Shown in pieces: positions 53,425 through 53,642 of a stretch of 53,642 nt of DNA (position 1 is the first letter of the stretch; each line of letters opens with the position of its first letter). Source of the stretch: Paramicrosporidium saccamoebae. Its lineage: Eukaryota; Rozellomycota. The stretch lies in NCBI GenBank assembly GCA_002794465.1, contig MTSL01000213.1, positions 30,377 to 84,018 of the forward strand. Reading direction: 5' to 3'. The notes beneath the pieces were generated by a model, which made no database searches, was not told where the DNA came from, and saw only the letters and a list, made by a program, of their open reading frames with translations. The translations under genes and the position numbers were made by a program.

Positions 53425-53499
53425 CGACAATCTAGAGTGTGTCCGTTTGTGAGTGTCAGTGTATTAAAAAGCAAATAGACGGGCCAGGAGCTGTGAGAG

Positions 53500-53642
53500 A
53501 ATGCATTTACAAATCCCGGCCATTACTATAAACCTCGGCCACTACTATAAGTCTCGATCACTACTACAAATCTCCACCGCTACTATAAACCTCCCCCCCC
53601 CTCATACCTAAAAATCCCCCCCTCACACCTACAAACCCCCTC
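53500..53642. repeat. Degenerate ~20-nt tandem repeat
   Basis: About five units close to actataaacctcggccact, each with substitutions, passing into C-rich runs (cctccccccccctc) at the window edge. It may continue beyond 53642. Confidence 0.75.

Overview
The window is a gene-dense nuclear segment of a small eukaryote, most probably an early-diverging fungus (Rozellomycota/Cryptomycota or a relative near the microsporidian root). Supporting this: about one gene per 1.8 kb, short intergenic gaps, genes cut by tiny spliceosomal introns (mostly 29-36 nt, GTA...AG), and fungal-type housekeeping proteins. Unlike canonical microsporidia, it keeps mitochondrial translation and energy genes (bL17m, mL43, ATP synthase subunit g, MRS2). 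The placement is inference from content; no phylogeny was run. Several genes are complete only when a micro-intron is removed, and I give the exon joins I could deduce.

Layout. 1-4990: an accessory block with two minus-strand genes for secreted proteins, one carrying a repeated SPSK linker and one ending in an Ulp1/C48-like domain that seems to lack its catalytic residues. They are separated by dispersed repeats and a pentanucleotide satellite. 4990-30320: a housekeeping block with GID4, an ISW2-complex subunit (ITC1-like), a membrane SDR, a PWWP-like protein, ARL2, mL43, an M3 oligopeptidase, tRNA-Met, bL17m, the giant bridge-like lipid transfer protein BLTP2/FMP27, ATP synthase g, VPS26, symplekin/PTA1, a small basic protein, a WD40-inositol 5-phosphatase and a class II eIF4E. 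30720-44035: the most unusual part, a head-to-tail plus-strand array of seven intronless genes of about 500-545 codons, each with a signal peptide and shared motif blocks, which I do not recognise as any described family. 44258-53424: housekeeping again, with MON2, a Crb2/53BP1-like Tudor-BRCT checkpoint protein, a small membrane protein, SWI5 and the Mg2+ channel MRS2. The window ends in a degenerate tandem repeat.

How it fits together. The housekeeping genes cover chromatin remodelling, DNA repair, 3'-end processing, cap binding, retromer/Golgi traffic, lipid transfer and mitochondrial function, with no evident operon logic. The secreted genes sit in two islands that share the same dispersed non-coding repeats (near 1-120, 2400-2910, 35997-36190 and 41780-42125; also near 11.95 kb and 26.6 kb), which suggests repeat-associated duplication of lineage-specific secreted proteins, possibly used on a host. 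That last step is a hypothesis.
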